DNA of 64,000 nt from Mycolicibacterium thermoresistibile (GTDB lineage: Bacteria; Actinomycetota; Actinomycetes; Mycobacteriales; Mycobacteriaceae). The notes beneath the pieces were generated by a model. It ran no database searches, had not been told where the DNA came from, and worked only from the letters and a program-made list of their open reading frames with translations. Shown piece by piece: positions 19,972 to 28,532 of the stretch. The translations under genes and the position numbers were made by a program. The stretch covers positions 1,116,001-1,180,000 of the forward strand of contig NZ_LT906483.1 in the NCBI RefSeq assembly GCF_900187065.1, written 5' to 3'. Numbering within the stretch: the stretch's first letter is position 1; each line of letters starts with the position of its first letter.

Positions 19972-21708
19972 ATGCAGCCTGATTACGACGTCCTGGTGAT
20001 CGGTTCGGGGTTCGGCGGCAGCGTCAGCGCGCTGCGGCTGACCGAGAAGGGGTACCGCGTCGGCGTCCTGGAAGCCGGCCGACGTTTCGCGGACGAGGAT
20101 TTCGCCAAGACCTCCTGGAATCTGCGCAAGTTCCTGTGGGCCCCGAAGTTGGGTTGCTACGGCATCCAGCGCATCCACCTGCTGCGCAACGTGATGATCC
20201 TGGCCGGCGCCGGGGTGGGCGGCGGGTCGCTGAACTACGCCAACACCCTCTACGTACCGCCGGAGCCGTTCTTCAAAGACCGCCAGTGGGCCCACATCAC
20301 CGACTGGCGCGACGAGCTGATGCCGCACTATGACCAGGCGCAGCGCATGCTCGGCGTGGTCACCAATCCGACGTTCACCGACGCCGACCGGGTGGTCAAG
20401 GAGGTCGCCGAGGAGATGGGCGTCGGCCACACCTTCGTGCCCACCCCGGTCGGGGTGTTCTTCGGGCCCGACGGACAGAAGACCCCCGGCGAGACGGTGC
20501 CGGATCCCTACTTCGGCGGCGTCGGCCCGGACCGCACCGGCTGCATCGAATGCGGCTCGTGCATGACCGGCTGCCGCCACAACGCCAAGAACACTCTGGT
20601 CAAGAACTACCTCGGCCTGGCCGAACAGGCCGGAACCGAGGTGCATGCGATGACCACCGTCACCGGCTTCGAACAGCTTCCGGACGGCACCTGGCGGGTC
20701 GACACCGTGCGCACCGGACGCTGGTTGCGTAAACGCAGGAAATCTTTCACCGCAACACATCTCATTCTCGCTGCCGGAACCTGGGGCACCCAGCGGCTGC
20801 TGTTCAAGATGCGCGACGCGGGCAAGCTGCCCAACCTGTCGAAACGGTTGGGGGTGTTGACCCGCACCAATTCGGAGTCCATCGTCGGCGCCGGCAGATA
20901 CCGGGTCAGCGATGACCTCGACCTGACCCACGGGGTGGCGATCACCTCATCGATCCACCCGACGCCGGACACCCACATCGAACCGGTGCGCTACGGCAAG
21001 GGCTCCAACGCCATGGGGTTGTTGCAGACCCTGATGACTGACGGCCCGGGACCGGAAGGCACCGATGTGCCGCGGTGGAAACAGTTGTTCCACAACGCCG
21101 CCGAGGATCCGCGCGGCACACTGCGGTTGCTCAACGTGCGGCGGTGGAGCGAGCGCACCCTGATCGCGCTGGTCATGCAGCATCTGGACAACTCGATCAC
21201 CACGTACACCAAGCGCGGCTTGTTCGGCATCCGCCGGTACTCCAGTAAACAGGGCCACGGCCAACCCAACCCGACCTGGATCCCGGTCGGCAACGAGGTG
21301 ACCCGCCGGATCGCCGAGAAGATCGACGGTGTCGCCGGCGGCACCTGGGGCGAACTGTTCAACATCCCGCTGACCGCGCACTTCCTCGGCGGCGCGGCGA
21401 TCGGGGACAGCCCGGAACACGGTGTCATCGACCCGTACCACCGGGTGTACGGCTATCCGACGCTGTATGTCACTGACGGCGCTGCGATTTCGGCCAACCT
21501 GGGGGTCAACCCGTCGCTGTCCATCACCGCCCAGGCCGAGCGCGCGGCATCGTTGTGGCCCAACAAGGGCGAACAGGATCTGCGCCCGGCCCAGGGCGAA
21601 CCGTACCGGCGCCTCGACCCCATCCCGCCGAAGAACCCGGTGGTGCCGGCGCACGCCCCGGCCGCGCTGCGCCGGAACCCGACCGAATCGGTCGACGCGA
21701 CAGGGTGA
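19972..21708 (+). CDS. choD: ChoD-type GMC oxidoreductase (putative cholesterol oxidase)
   Basis: A 578-residue flavoprotein of the glucose-methanol-choline family. It has the FAD motif YDVLVIGSGFGGSVSALRL at residues 4-22, the GAGVGGGSLNYANTLYVPP loop, a CIECGSCMTGCRHNAKN cysteine cluster near residue 190, and the C-terminal TLYVTDGAAISANLGVNPS motif. It matches Rv3409c (ChoD), annotated as cholesterol oxidase though its in vivo substrate has been debated. Position after guaB3 is conserved. The ATG lies directly behind a -10-like box. Confidence 0.9.
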   Translation: MQPDYDVLVIGSGFGGSVSALRLTEKGYRVGVLEAGRRFADEDFAKTSWNLRKFLWAPKLGCYGIQRIHLLRNVMILAGAGVGGGSLNYANTLYVPPEPFFKDRQWAHITDWRDELMPHYDQAQRMLGVVTNPTFTDADRVVKEVAEEMGVGHTFVPTPVGVFFGPDGQKTPGETVPDPYFGGVGPDRTGCIECGSCMTGCRHNAKNTLVKNYLGLAEQAGTEVHAMTTVTGFEQLPDGTWRVDTVRTGRWLRKRRKSFTATHLILAAGTWGTQRLLFKMRDAGKLPNLSKRLGVLTRTNSESIVGAGRYRVSDDLDLTHGVAITSSIHPTPDTHIEPVRYGKGSNAMGLLQTLMTDGPGPEGTDVPRWKQLFHNAAEDPRGTLRLLNVRRWSERTLIALVMQHLDNSITTYTKRGLFGIRRYSSKQGHGQPNPTWIPVGNEVTRRIAEKIDGVAGGTWGELFNIPLTAHFLGGAAIGDSPEHGVIDPYHRVYGYPTLYVTDGAAISANLGVNPSLSITAQAERAASLWPNKGEQDLRPAQGEPYRRLDPIPPKNPVVPAHAPAALRRNPTESVDATG

Positions 21709-21853
21709 GAGAAGCGTTTCGCGAATCGGACCACACCGTTCGTTCGGTGGATGATCGCTGCCTGCCTGCTCCGGTTGACTGGAAACGCGGCGAAGACGAG
21801 CGGGGTTTGCGATCGACATCGAAGTAGCACGACTTCCCACCGACGCGGTTCTG

Positions 21854-22168
21854 ATGACACTGGTCGGCGATCTGCGGCTGGACAGGTCCGAACACCTGCA
21901 CCGGATGGTCGCCGAACAGCTGGGGGCGGCTCCGTCGCTGCTGGCAGTCGATTTCACCGACGTCGGCTGGGTCGATCCCGCGGCGCTGGTGTCGTTGGCG
22001 TCGTGCGGTGCGATGGCCGCCGAATCGCGGGTGGCGTTCGGGGTCATCGACGGGCCGGGCGGGCCGATGCGCACCGTGCTGGAGCGTGCCGGTCTCGCCG
22101 AAATTCTCCCGGTGTTCGACTCGCTGGGTGAGGCGTTGGGCGCCCAGCTGAGCCATCGGGTGAATTGA
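21854..22168 (+). CDS. STAS-domain protein (anti-anti-sigma factor-like)
   Basis: A 104-residue single STAS domain: TLVGDLRLDRSEHLHRMVAE, VDFTDVGWVDPAALVSLAS (the strand-turn-helix that usually carries the phosphorylatable Ser; here Asp-Pro-Ala follows) and a final FDSLGEAL helix. STAS proteins typically bind anti-sigma factors. The ATG at 21854 is the first standard start, yet the upstream in-frame codons 21812-21853 read IDIEVARLPTDAVL, a plausible first beta strand. The true start may therefore be a rare codon, or the 5' end may be damaged. No anti-sigma gene is adjacent. Confidence 0.7.
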   Translation: MTLVGDLRLDRSEHLHRMVAEQLGAAPSLLAVDFTDVGWVDPAALVSLASCGAMAAESRVAFGVIDGPGGPMRTVLERAGLAEILPVFDSLGEALGAQLSHRVN

Positions 22169-22304
22169 CCGCGCCGTCGACCGGCGGTGAGAATTACCGC
22201 GCGGTGGGGAAATTCGCCAAAACCCAGCGGACTTCACACGGATGTCGCATGATGCACGGTCGGGGTCCAGGCCAGTGGTGAACCGACTAGCTGCGGGAGT
22301 GTGA

Positions 22305-22931
22305 ATGGTCGACGGCAACGTCGCTGGGGCTGAGGACGTCGCTGAGGCTGAGGACGTCGCCGAGGCTGAGGACGTCGCCGAGGCTGAGGACGTCGCTGGG
22401 GCTGAGGACGTCGCTGGGTCGGCGTCTCCGTCCGATGACCGCCGGTCGTTTCCGGCCGGATGGGTGCTGCTCGCCGGCGGCCTGGGAGTACTGGCGTTGT
22501 GTCTCACCCTCGTCGGTTGGCTCGGGTACCGCGCCTACGATTCGCGCGTCGACGAAGCGCAGCGGCAGCTGTTTCTCCAGGTCGGGCGTCAGGCCGCGAT
22601 CAACCTGACCACCATCGACCACACTCGGGCCGAGGCCGACGTCCAGCGGATCATCGACGGTTCGACCGGCGGTTTCCGGGAGGATTTCGAGAGTCGTTCG
22701 GCGCCCTTCATCGAGGTGGTCAGGCAGGCGGAGTCGAAATCGGAAGGCACCGTCACCGAAGCCGGCCTGGAATCCATGGACGACGACGAAGGGCAGGTGC
22801 TGGTGGCTGTGTCAGTCAGGACCACGACTCCGGCGGACCCCGAGCCGCAGCCACGGTCGTGGCGGATGCGCATCACCGTGCAGAAGGACCACGACGAAGC
22901 AAAAGTCTCCAACGTGGAGTTCGTGCCGTGA
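22305..22931 (+). CDS. Mce-associated membrane protein with N-terminal repeat
   Basis: A 208-residue protein. An acidic N-terminus of repeated Ala-Glu-Asp-Val-Ala-Glu units (about residues 8-38) is followed by one transmembrane helix (WVLLAGGLGVLALCLTLVGWLGY, about residues 50-72) and an extracytoplasmic domain with the Mas/Mam signature DEAQRQLFLQVGRQAAINLTTID. Such proteins associate with Mce lipid importers, but no mce operon is in the window. The stop overlaps the start of a second Mas protein (GTGA). GGGAG precedes the ATG. Confidence 0.82.
   Translation: MVDGNVAGAEDVAEAEDVAEAEDVAEAEDVAGAEDVAGSASPSDDRRSFPAGWVLLAGGLGVLALCLTLVGWLGYRAYDSRVDEAQRQLFLQVGRQAAINLTTIDHTRAEADVQRIIDGSTGGFREDFESRSAPFIEVVRQAESKSEGTVTEAGLESMDDDEGQVLVAVSVRTTTPADPEPQPRSWRMRITVQKDHDEAKVSNVEFVP
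22329..22418. repeat. Five 18-bp coding repeats in the Mas-like gene
   Basis: Five consecutive units of GCTGAGGACGTCGCTGAG with one to three changes each; the reading frame is kept because 18 is a multiple of three. The unit encodes Ala-Glu-Asp-Val-Ala-Glu/Gly. Copy number probably varies between strains. Confidence 0.9.
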
Positions 22932-23491
22932 CCGCGACGACCGGGATCGAAGGATCGGAGACCACCGGCCCCGCCGAGGCCGACACGGTAGCCGGCGACA
23001 CGTCGGGCCGATCGTGGCTCCGGATCGTCACCCATGCCGTTCTGCCCGCTCTGATCGTGGTGTCGGCGTTGGGCGCCGGATACCTCAAATGGATGGACGG
23101 CACGGCTGACGCAGTCGACCGGGCACGGGTGGAATCCGTCCAGGCCGCCACCGACATCACCATCGCGATGCTGTCGTATCAACCCGACACCGTCGAGGAG
23201 GATCTCGGTGCGGCCCGCGACCGGATGACCGGGGAGTTCAGGGATTCGTACACCTCGCTGACCAACGACGTCGTCATACCCGGGGCGAGAGAAAAGCGGA
23301 TCTCGACCGTGGCCACGGTCCCGGCCGCGGCCTCGGTGCAGGCGAGCACCGATCACGCGGTGGTGGTGGTTTTCGTCAATCAAGCGACCACGGTCGGCGA
23401 CGACGTACCGACAGACACCGCTTCCACAGTGCGGGTCACCCTCGAGAAAGTCGATGATCAATGGCTGATGTCCGGTTTCGAACCAATCTGA
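22928..23491 (+). CDS. Second Mce-associated membrane protein
   Basis: A 187-residue protein with one transmembrane helix at about residues 33-56 (RIVTHAVLPALIVVSALGAGYLKW), then a Mas/Mam-like extracytoplasmic domain (RVESVQAATDITIAMLSYQPDTVEEDL, LTNDVVIPGAREKRIST) that ends in VDDQWLMSGFEPI, the usual Mam C-terminus. The GTG start overlaps the preceding stop, and its TGA shares a base with the ATG of the next gene, so the genes are coupled. The two Mas proteins may form a complex. Confidence 0.84.
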   Translation: MTATTGIEGSETTGPAEADTVAGDTSGRSWLRIVTHAVLPALIVVSALGAGYLKWMDGTADAVDRARVESVQAATDITIAMLSYQPDTVEEDLGAARDRMTGEFRDSYTSLTNDVVIPGAREKRISTVATVPAAASVQASTDHAVVVVFVNQATTVGDDVPTDTASTVRVTLEKVDDQWLMSGFEPI

Positions 23492-23847
23492 TGCGACACG
23501 TCCGGATCACCCTGCGCGCCGCAATTCTGGCGCTGGGCTCGTTGATGGTTCTGGCCGTGCCCGCCCAGGCCGATGCGGTCGCCTACTTGGTCAATGTGAC
23601 GGTGCGGCCCGGTTACCACTTCGCCAACGCCGAACACGCACTGGCATACGGGCACGGCATCTGCGACAAGATCGCGACCGGGCGGAGCTACGCCGACATC
23701 ATGGCCGATGTCAAACACGACTTCGCCAACCCCGACGAATACCAGGCGTCCTACCTGATCACGCAGGCCGCCAACGAGCTGTGCCCCGCGTCGATCTGGC
23801 AGCTCCGTAACTCCGCCGCCGGGTACCGACCGCCGGCGACGCCATAG
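23491..23847 (+). CDS. DUF732 secreted protein
   Basis: A 118-residue protein with a signal peptide (MRHVRITLRAAILALGSLMVL, cleavage near AQADA), then a small DUF732 domain: YHFANAEHALAYGHGICDKIATGRSYADIM ending with ELCPAS, the two cysteines likely forming a disulfide. DUF732 proteins are small exported mycobacterial proteins of unknown function. The ATG shares its A with the preceding TGA; an in-frame ATG at 23461 would add residues that spoil the signal peptide. Confidence 0.83.
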   Translation: MRHVRITLRAAILALGSLMVLAVPAQADAVAYLVNVTVRPGYHFANAEHALAYGHGICDKIATGRSYADIMADVKHDFANPDEYQASYLITQAANELCPASIWQLRNSAAGYRPPATP

Positions 23848-23875
23848 TCCCGCAGTGTCGAGGAGAGTCGAGGAG

Positions 23876-24412
23876 ATGAACTCACGGATCACAAGCGGAC
23901 TCGCCGCGGCGTCGATCGCCGTGGCGACCATGACCGCTCCGACCGCGGCGGCCGACAACACGCGGCTCAACGACGGTCTCGTCGCCAACGTCTACACCAT
24001 CCAGCAACAGGCCGGCTGTGAGACCGAGGTCAAGAAGAACCCACAGCTGCAATTGGCCGCCGAATGGCACACCCGCGACCTGATGAACAACCGGGCGCTC
24101 GACGGGGACATCGGCTCCGACGGGTCCACCCCCCAACAGCGCGCCGAAGCCGCCGGATACCGGGGCAGGGTCGCTGAGACCATCGTGATCCACCCCGCCC
24201 TGGCGATCAGCGGGCTGGAACTGCTCAACGCGTGGTATCACAATCCCGCCTACTACGCGATCATGTCGGACTGCGCCCACACCGACATCGGGGTGTGGTC
24301 GGAGAACAGTCTGGACCGCACCGTCGTGGTGGCGGTGTACGGCCAACCCCTGCCACCCGTCGACGGTGCGCCACCAGCGGCGGGCGGCGGGGAGACAGGG
24401 CTCCACCACTAG
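23876..24412 (+). CDS. Secreted CAP/SCP-like protein
   Basis: A 178-residue exported protein: signal peptide to about residue 25 (MNSRITSGLAAASIAVATMT, cut near PTAAAD), then a CAP-superfamily domain with LNDGLVANVYTIQQQAGC, LAAEWHTRDLMNN, and DCAHTDIGVWS. The usual CAP His is in EWHTRD. The function is unknown. The start ATG 23876 (AGGAG 10 nt upstream) is preferred over GTG 23855. Its TAG overlaps the -10 box of guaA. Confidence 0.78.
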   Translation: MNSRITSGLAAASIAVATMTAPTAAADNTRLNDGLVANVYTIQQQAGCETEVKKNPQLQLAAEWHTRDLMNNRALDGDIGSDGSTPQQRAEAAGYRGRVAETIVIHPALAISGLELLNAWYHNPAYYAIMSDCAHTDIGVWSENSLDRTVVVAVYGQPLPPVDGAPPAAGGGETGLHH

Positions 24413-24415
24413 ACT
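24410..24415 (+). promoter_or_regulatory. -10 box of a leaderless guaA transcript
   Basis: TAGACT lies 6 nt before the guaA GTG, so transcription likely starts at the start codon. No clear -35 box is seen. The box overlaps the stop codon of the preceding CAP-protein gene. Confidence 0.6.
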
Positions 24416-24421
24416 GAGCCG

Positions 24422-26005
24422 GTGAGCTCCTCAGCCGACGTCAACACATCTCGACCGGTTCTGGTCATCGATTTCGGCGCCCAGTATGCGCAGTTGATCG
24501 CGCGGCGCATCCGGGAGGCGCGGGTGTACTCCGAGGTGGTGCCGCACACCGCCACCGTCGAGGAGATCAAGGCCAAGGACCCGCAGGCCATCGTGTTGTC
24601 CGGCGGCCCGGCCAGCGTGTACGCCGAGGATGCGCCGCGGCTGGACCCGGGGCTGTTCGACCTGGGAGTGCCGGTGTTCGGGATCTGCTACGGCTTCCAG
24701 GCGATGGCGCAGGCGCTGGGTGGCACGGTGACCCGCACCGGCACCCGCGAGTACGGGCGCACCGAGCTGACCGTGCTGGGCGGGCAACTGCATTCGGATC
24801 TGCCCGAGCGGCAACCGGTGTGGATGAGCCACGCCGACGCGGTGACCGAGGCGCCGGCCGGGTTCGAGGTGGTGGCCACCAGCCCGGGTTCCCCGGTGGC
24901 CGCGTTCGAGGATCCGGCCCGCCGGCTCGCCGGGGTTCAGTACCACCCCGAGGTGATCCACTCCCCGCACGGCCAGCAGGTGCTAGGCCGGTTCCTGCAC
25001 GAGTTCGCCGGCATCGGCGCGTCCTGGACGCCGGCGAACATCGCCGAGTCGCTCATCGAGCAGGTCCGGGAGCAGATCGGTGATGGGCGGGCCATCTGCG
25101 GGTTGTCCGGCGGGGTGGACTCCGCGGTGGCGGCGGCCCTGGTGCAGCGCGCCATCGGCGACCGGTTGACCTGTGTGTTCGTCGACCACGGCCTGCTGCG
25201 GGCGGGGGAGCGGGCCCAGGTGCAGCGCGACTTCGTCGCCGCCACCGGAGCGAAGCTGGTGACCGTCGACACCTCCGAACGGTTCCTCGAGGCGTTGTCC
25301 GGCGTCACCAACCCCGAGGGCAAACGCAAGATCATCGGCCGCGAGTTCATCCGCGCCTTCGAAGGGGCCGTGCGGGAGGCGTTGGGGGAGAACGCTGCCG
25401 CCAACGACGACGAGGTGGAGTTCCTGGTGCAGGGCACGCTGTATCCGGATGTGGTGGAATCCGGCGGCGGTGCGGGCACGGCCAACATCAAGAGCCACCA
25501 CAATGTGGGCGGACTGCCCGACGACCTGAAGTTCAAACTCGTCGAACCGCTGCGGCTGCTGTTCAAAGACGAGGTCCGGGCGGTCGGACGCGAGCTCGGT
25601 CTGCCGGAGGAAATCGTTGCGCGCCAACCCTTCCCGGGCCCCGGTCTGGCCATCCGGATCGTCGGGGAGGTGACCGCCGAGCGGCTCGAGACGCTGCGCC
25701 GCGCAGACGCCATCGTGCGGGAGGAGTTGACCGCCGCCGGGTTGGACCACCAGATCTGGCAGTGCCCGGTGGTGCTGCTGGCCGACGTCCGCTCGGTGGG
25801 GGTGCAGGGTGACGGGCGCACCTACGGCCATCCGATCGTGCTGCGCCCGGTGTCCAGCGAGGACGCCATGACCGCCGACTGGACCCGGGTGCCCTACGAC
25901 GTGCTGGAACGCATCTCGACCCGCATCACCAACGAGGTCGCGGAGGTCAACCGCGTCGTGCTGGACATCACCAGCAAGCCGCCGGCCACCATCGAGTGGG
26001 AGTGA
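24422..26005 (+). CDS. guaA: GMP synthase (glutamine-hydrolysing)
   Basis: A 527-residue GMP synthase, converting XMP to GMP. The N-terminal class I amidotransferase has the Cys nucleophile in [12 protein letters not shown] and the His-x-Glu in QYHPEV. The ATP pyrophosphatase domain carries the PP-loop [11 protein letters not shown] at about residue 224. The C-terminal dimerisation domain ends in [12 protein letters not shown], the canonical end. It completes the guanine nucleotide set with guaB2. Starts with GTG directly after a TAGACT box. Confidence 0.98.
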   Translation: MSSSADVNTSRPVLVIDFGAQYAQLIARRIREARVYSEVVPHTATVEEIKAKDPQAIVLSGGPASVYAEDAPRLDPGLFDLGVPVFGICYGFQAMAQALGGTVTRTGTREYGRTELTVLGGQLHSDLPERQPVWMSHADAVTEAPAGFEVVATSPGSPVAAFEDPARRLAGVQYHPEVIHSPHGQQVLGRFLHEFAGIGASWTPANIAESLIEQVREQIGDGRAICGLSGGVDSAVAAALVQRAIGDRLTCVFVDHGLLRAGERAQVQRDFVAATGAKLVTVDTSERFLEALSGVTNPEGKRKIIGREFIRAFEGAVREALGENAAANDDEVEFLVQGTLYPDVVESGGGAGTANIKSHHNVGGLPDDLKFKLVEPLRLLFKDEVRAVGRELGLPEEIVARQPFPGPGLAIRIVGEVTAERLETLRRADAIVREELTAAGLDHQIWQCPVVLLADVRSVGVQGDGRTYGHPIVLRPVSSEDAMTADWTRVPYDVLERISTRITNEVAEVNRVVLDITSKPPATIEWE

Positions 26006-26027
26006 GCGCACTCTCCTCCCTGAGCTT

Positions 26028-26066
26028 CTGCGCAGACCCGCTGCGCAGACCTGCTGAGCAGACCCG
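26028..26066. repeat. Three 13-bp tandem repeats after guaA
   Basis: CTGCGCAGACCCG (26028), CTGCGCAGACCTG (26041) and CTGAGCAGACCCG (26054) lie head to tail beginning 22 nt after the guaA stop. No strong hairpin is obvious. They may be slippage products or part of the 3' untranslated region. Confidence 0.85.
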
Positions 26067-26165
26067 GATTCACCCGCCACGGGTCCCTGTGATGCGGTTC
26101 GCTGTCTGCTCGCGCGCCTGAGGCCGTCTTGACGATTGTCGGTGGCCGCGTGTTTACTCGAGGTA

Positions 26166-26181
26166 TCGAACAAACTTTCGA
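26166..26181. promoter_or_regulatory. LexA (SOS) box of imuA'-imuB
   Basis: TCGAAC-AAAC-TTTCGA fits the mycobacterial SOS box TCGAAC-N4-GTTCGA with one mismatch. It lies 36 nt before the imuA' start. The imuA'-imuB cassette is known to be damage-inducible in mycobacteria. Confidence 0.88.
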
Positions 26182-26217
26182 ACAACGGGCGGTGCTGATG
26201 ATGTGGGAGGTGTTGTT

Positions 26218-26925
26218 GTGACAGCAGCGACGCGCCTTGCTCAGCGTCGGCTCAACCGCGCTGAACAGGTGGAACACCTGCGGCGCAGGATGGCGGCCAT
26301 CTCCGGGAAGGTCGGGGCCGGGCATCGGGGCGTCGGCGCGTCCCATGACGTGCTACCCCAGTCGGAAAGTTTGCTGCCGATATCCGAAAGGCCGGCCGGG
26401 CAGCTGCCCGGCCCGTTGCCGCGCGGGTCGGTGGCGGTGTTGTCGGGGGCCAGGTCGCTGTTGCTGAACATGGTGGCCGCGGTGACGGCCGACGGCGGTC
26501 ACGCGGCGATCGTCGGCCAACCCGATGTCGGGCTGCTGGCGGCGGTGGAGATGGGGGCCGATCTGAGCCGGCTGGCGGTCATCCCGGATCCGGGCGCCGA
26601 CCCGGTCGAGGTCGCCGCGGTGCTGCTGGACGGGATGGATCTGGTGGTGCTCGGCCTGGGCGGACGCTCGGTGCCGCCGACGCGGGCGCGGGCGGTGGTG
26701 GCCCGCGCCCGGCAGAAGGGCTGCACGCTGCTGGTCACCGATGGGGACTGGCCGACCGCCTCGGCCCGGTTGGAAGCCCGGGTCTGCGGGTATGACCTGG
26801 CCGGTTCCGGTCGGGACGCTCCGATCCCCGGTTGCGGCCGGATCAGCCGGGTCCGGCTGGCCATGCGGGCCCGCGGCCGCACTTTCGTGGGGGCCGGGAG
26901 TCCCGAACGTGCGGCCGGTGAGTGA
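26218..26925 (+). CDS. imuA': ImuA', accessory protein of the mutasome
   Basis: A 235-residue RecA-fold-like protein that works with ImuB and DnaE2 in damage-induced mutagenesis. The core has [21 protein letters not shown] (where a Walker A would be; the Lys is missing) and [24 protein letters not shown]. Start GTG 26218 follows GGGAGG by 7 nt. The position before imuB and the LexA box support the identification. ImuA' is thought to bridge ImuB and other repair proteins; its biochemical action is not visible from sequence. Confidence 0.9.
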   Translation: MTAATRLAQRRLNRAEQVEHLRRRMAAISGKVGAGHRGVGASHDVLPQSESLLPISERPAGQLPGPLPRGSVAVLSGARSLLLNMVAAVTADGGHAAIVGQPDVGLLAAVEMGADLSRLAVIPDPGADPVEVAAVLLDGMDLVVLGLGGRSVPPTRARAVVARARQKGCTLLVTDGDWPTASARLEARVCGYDLAGSGRDAPIPGCGRISRVRLAMRARGRTFVGAGSPERAAGE

Positions 26926-28528
26926 CGTGTCGCGGGTGCTGGCCATCTGGTGTATGGACTGGCCCGCGGTCGCGGCGGCCACCGCCGCCGGTCTGCCCGC
27001 CACCGCCCCGGTGGCGGTGACGTTGGCGAACCGGGTTGTCGCCTGCTCGGCCGCGGCGCGGATGGCCGGGGTGCGCCGCGGGCTGCGCCGCCGCGAAGCC
27101 CAGGCCCGGTGTCCGGCTCTGCACGTGGTCACCGCCGACCCGGCCCGCGATGCCCGCCACTTCGAGAGCGTGACCGTCGCGGTGGACGACCTGGTCCCGC
27201 GGGCCGAGGTGCTGCGTCCCGGTCTGCTGGTGTTACCGGTACGCGGGGCGGCCCGCTACTTCGGCTCCGAGCAGACCGTCGCGGAACGGTTGGTCGACGC
27301 GGTGGCGGCGGCCGGTGCCGAATGCCAGGTCGGCGTCGCCGACCAACTGCCCACCGCGGTGTTCGCCGCCCGCGCCGGCCGGATCGTCGAACCCGGCCGC
27401 GATGCGCAGTTCCTCGCCCCACTGTCCGTCAGGCAGCTGGCCACCGAACCCGGCCTCACCGGTCCGGGTCGGGAGGAGCTGGTGGACCTGTTGTGGCGCA
27501 TAGGGATTCGAACCATCGGTCAGTTCGCCGAATTGACCCGCAGCGATGTGGCGACCCGGTTCGGGGCCGACGCGGTGGTCGCGCACCGGATCGCCCGCGG
27601 TGAGCCGGCCCGTGGTCCGGCGGGCCGGGAGCCGTCGCCGGACCTCGATGCGGTGCTGGACTGCGACCCGCCGATCGACCGGATCGACGCCGCCGCCTTC
27701 GCCGGGCGGTCGTTGGCCGGGGTGCTGCACCGCAGCCTGGCCGACGCCGGGGTGGGATGCACCCGGCTGGCCATCCACGCCGTCACGGCCAATGGGGAAG
27801 AGCTCCACCGGGTGTGGCGCTGTGCCGAACCGCTGACCGAGGACGCCACCGCCGACCGGGTGCGCTGGCAGCTCGACGGCTGGCTGAACCGGCGTGATCT
27901 GAACAGCCGGCCGACCGCCCCGATCACCGTGCTGCGGTTGCACCCCGTCGAGGTGGTGTCGGCCGAGGCGCTGCAGCTGCCGCTGTGGGGCGGAATCGGG
28001 GAAGAGGACCGGATGCGGGCACGGCGGGCCCTGGTGCGGGTCCAGGGGTTGCTCGGTCCGGAAGCGGTGCAGGTGCCGGTGCTCAGCGGCGGCCGCGGTC
28101 CGGTCGAACGCATCACCCTGATCCCGCTGGGTGACGAGCCGGTGCCGCGGGCCGACCCGGATCAGCCCTGGCCCGGCCGGCTGCCCGAGCCGGCCCCGGC
28201 CGTGCTGCTCGATGATCCTGTGGAACTCCTTGATGCCGAAGGAAATCCGGTGCGGGTGACGGGTCGGGGCCTGTTCTCGTCGGAGCCGGTGCGGCTGGCC
28301 GGCGCCGACGCCGCCGACTCCCGCGTCCTGCCGGCGGGTGGGGCTCGACTGCGCTGGTGGGCCGGTCCGTGGCCGGTCGATGAGCGGTGGTGGGATCCCG
28401 ACCGCACACCGAATTCCAGGACCGGCCGCACCGCACGTGCCCAGGTGCTGCTCGACGGTGAGCCGCAGCGGGCGCTGCTGCTGTGCTACCGGCAACGCCG
28501 CTGGTATCTGGAGGGCAGCTATGAGTAG
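26909..28528 (+). CDS. imuB: ImuB, Y-family polymerase-like mutasome hub
   Basis: About 539 residues. The N-terminal Y-family fold starts [16 protein letters not shown], where the metal-binding acidic residues of active polymerases are replaced, so it is a pseudo-polymerase. The beta-clamp-binding motif QLPLWG is at residues 356-361, followed by an ImuB-specific C-terminal domain that contacts DnaE2 and ImuA'. GTG 26909 is 8 nt after GGGAG and overlaps the imuA' end; GTG 26918 is an alternative. Only 4 nt separate its stop from the convergent gene of the inserted catabolic island. Confidence 0.93.
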   Translation: MRPVSDVSRVLAIWCMDWPAVAAATAAGLPATAPVAVTLANRVVACSAAARMAGVRRGLRRREAQARCPALHVVTADPARDARHFESVTVAVDDLVPRAEVLRPGLLVLPVRGAARYFGSEQTVAERLVDAVAAAGAECQVGVADQLPTAVFAARAGRIVEPGRDAQFLAPLSVRQLATEPGLTGPGREELVDLLWRIGIRTIGQFAELTRSDVATRFGADAVVAHRIARGEPARGPAGREPSPDLDAVLDCDPPIDRIDAAAFAGRSLAGVLHRSLADAGVGCTRLAIHAVTANGEELHRVWRCAEPLTEDATADRVRWQLDGWLNRRDLNSRPTAPITVLRLHPVEVVSAEALQLPLWGGIGEEDRMRARRALVRVQGLLGPEAVQVPVLSGGRGPVERITLIPLGDEPVPRADPDQPWPGRLPEPAPAVLLDDPVELLDAEGNPVRVTGRGLFSSEPVRLAGADAADSRVLPAGGARLRWWAGPWPVDERWWDPDRTPNSRTGRTARAQVLLDGEPQRALLLCYRQRRWYLEGSYE

Positions 28529-28532
28529 GCGC

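Noticed and set aside
22329-22418. Possible CRISPR array
   Set aside because: Units are contiguous, with no unique spacers, and are in frame within a coding sequence. No cas genes are present.
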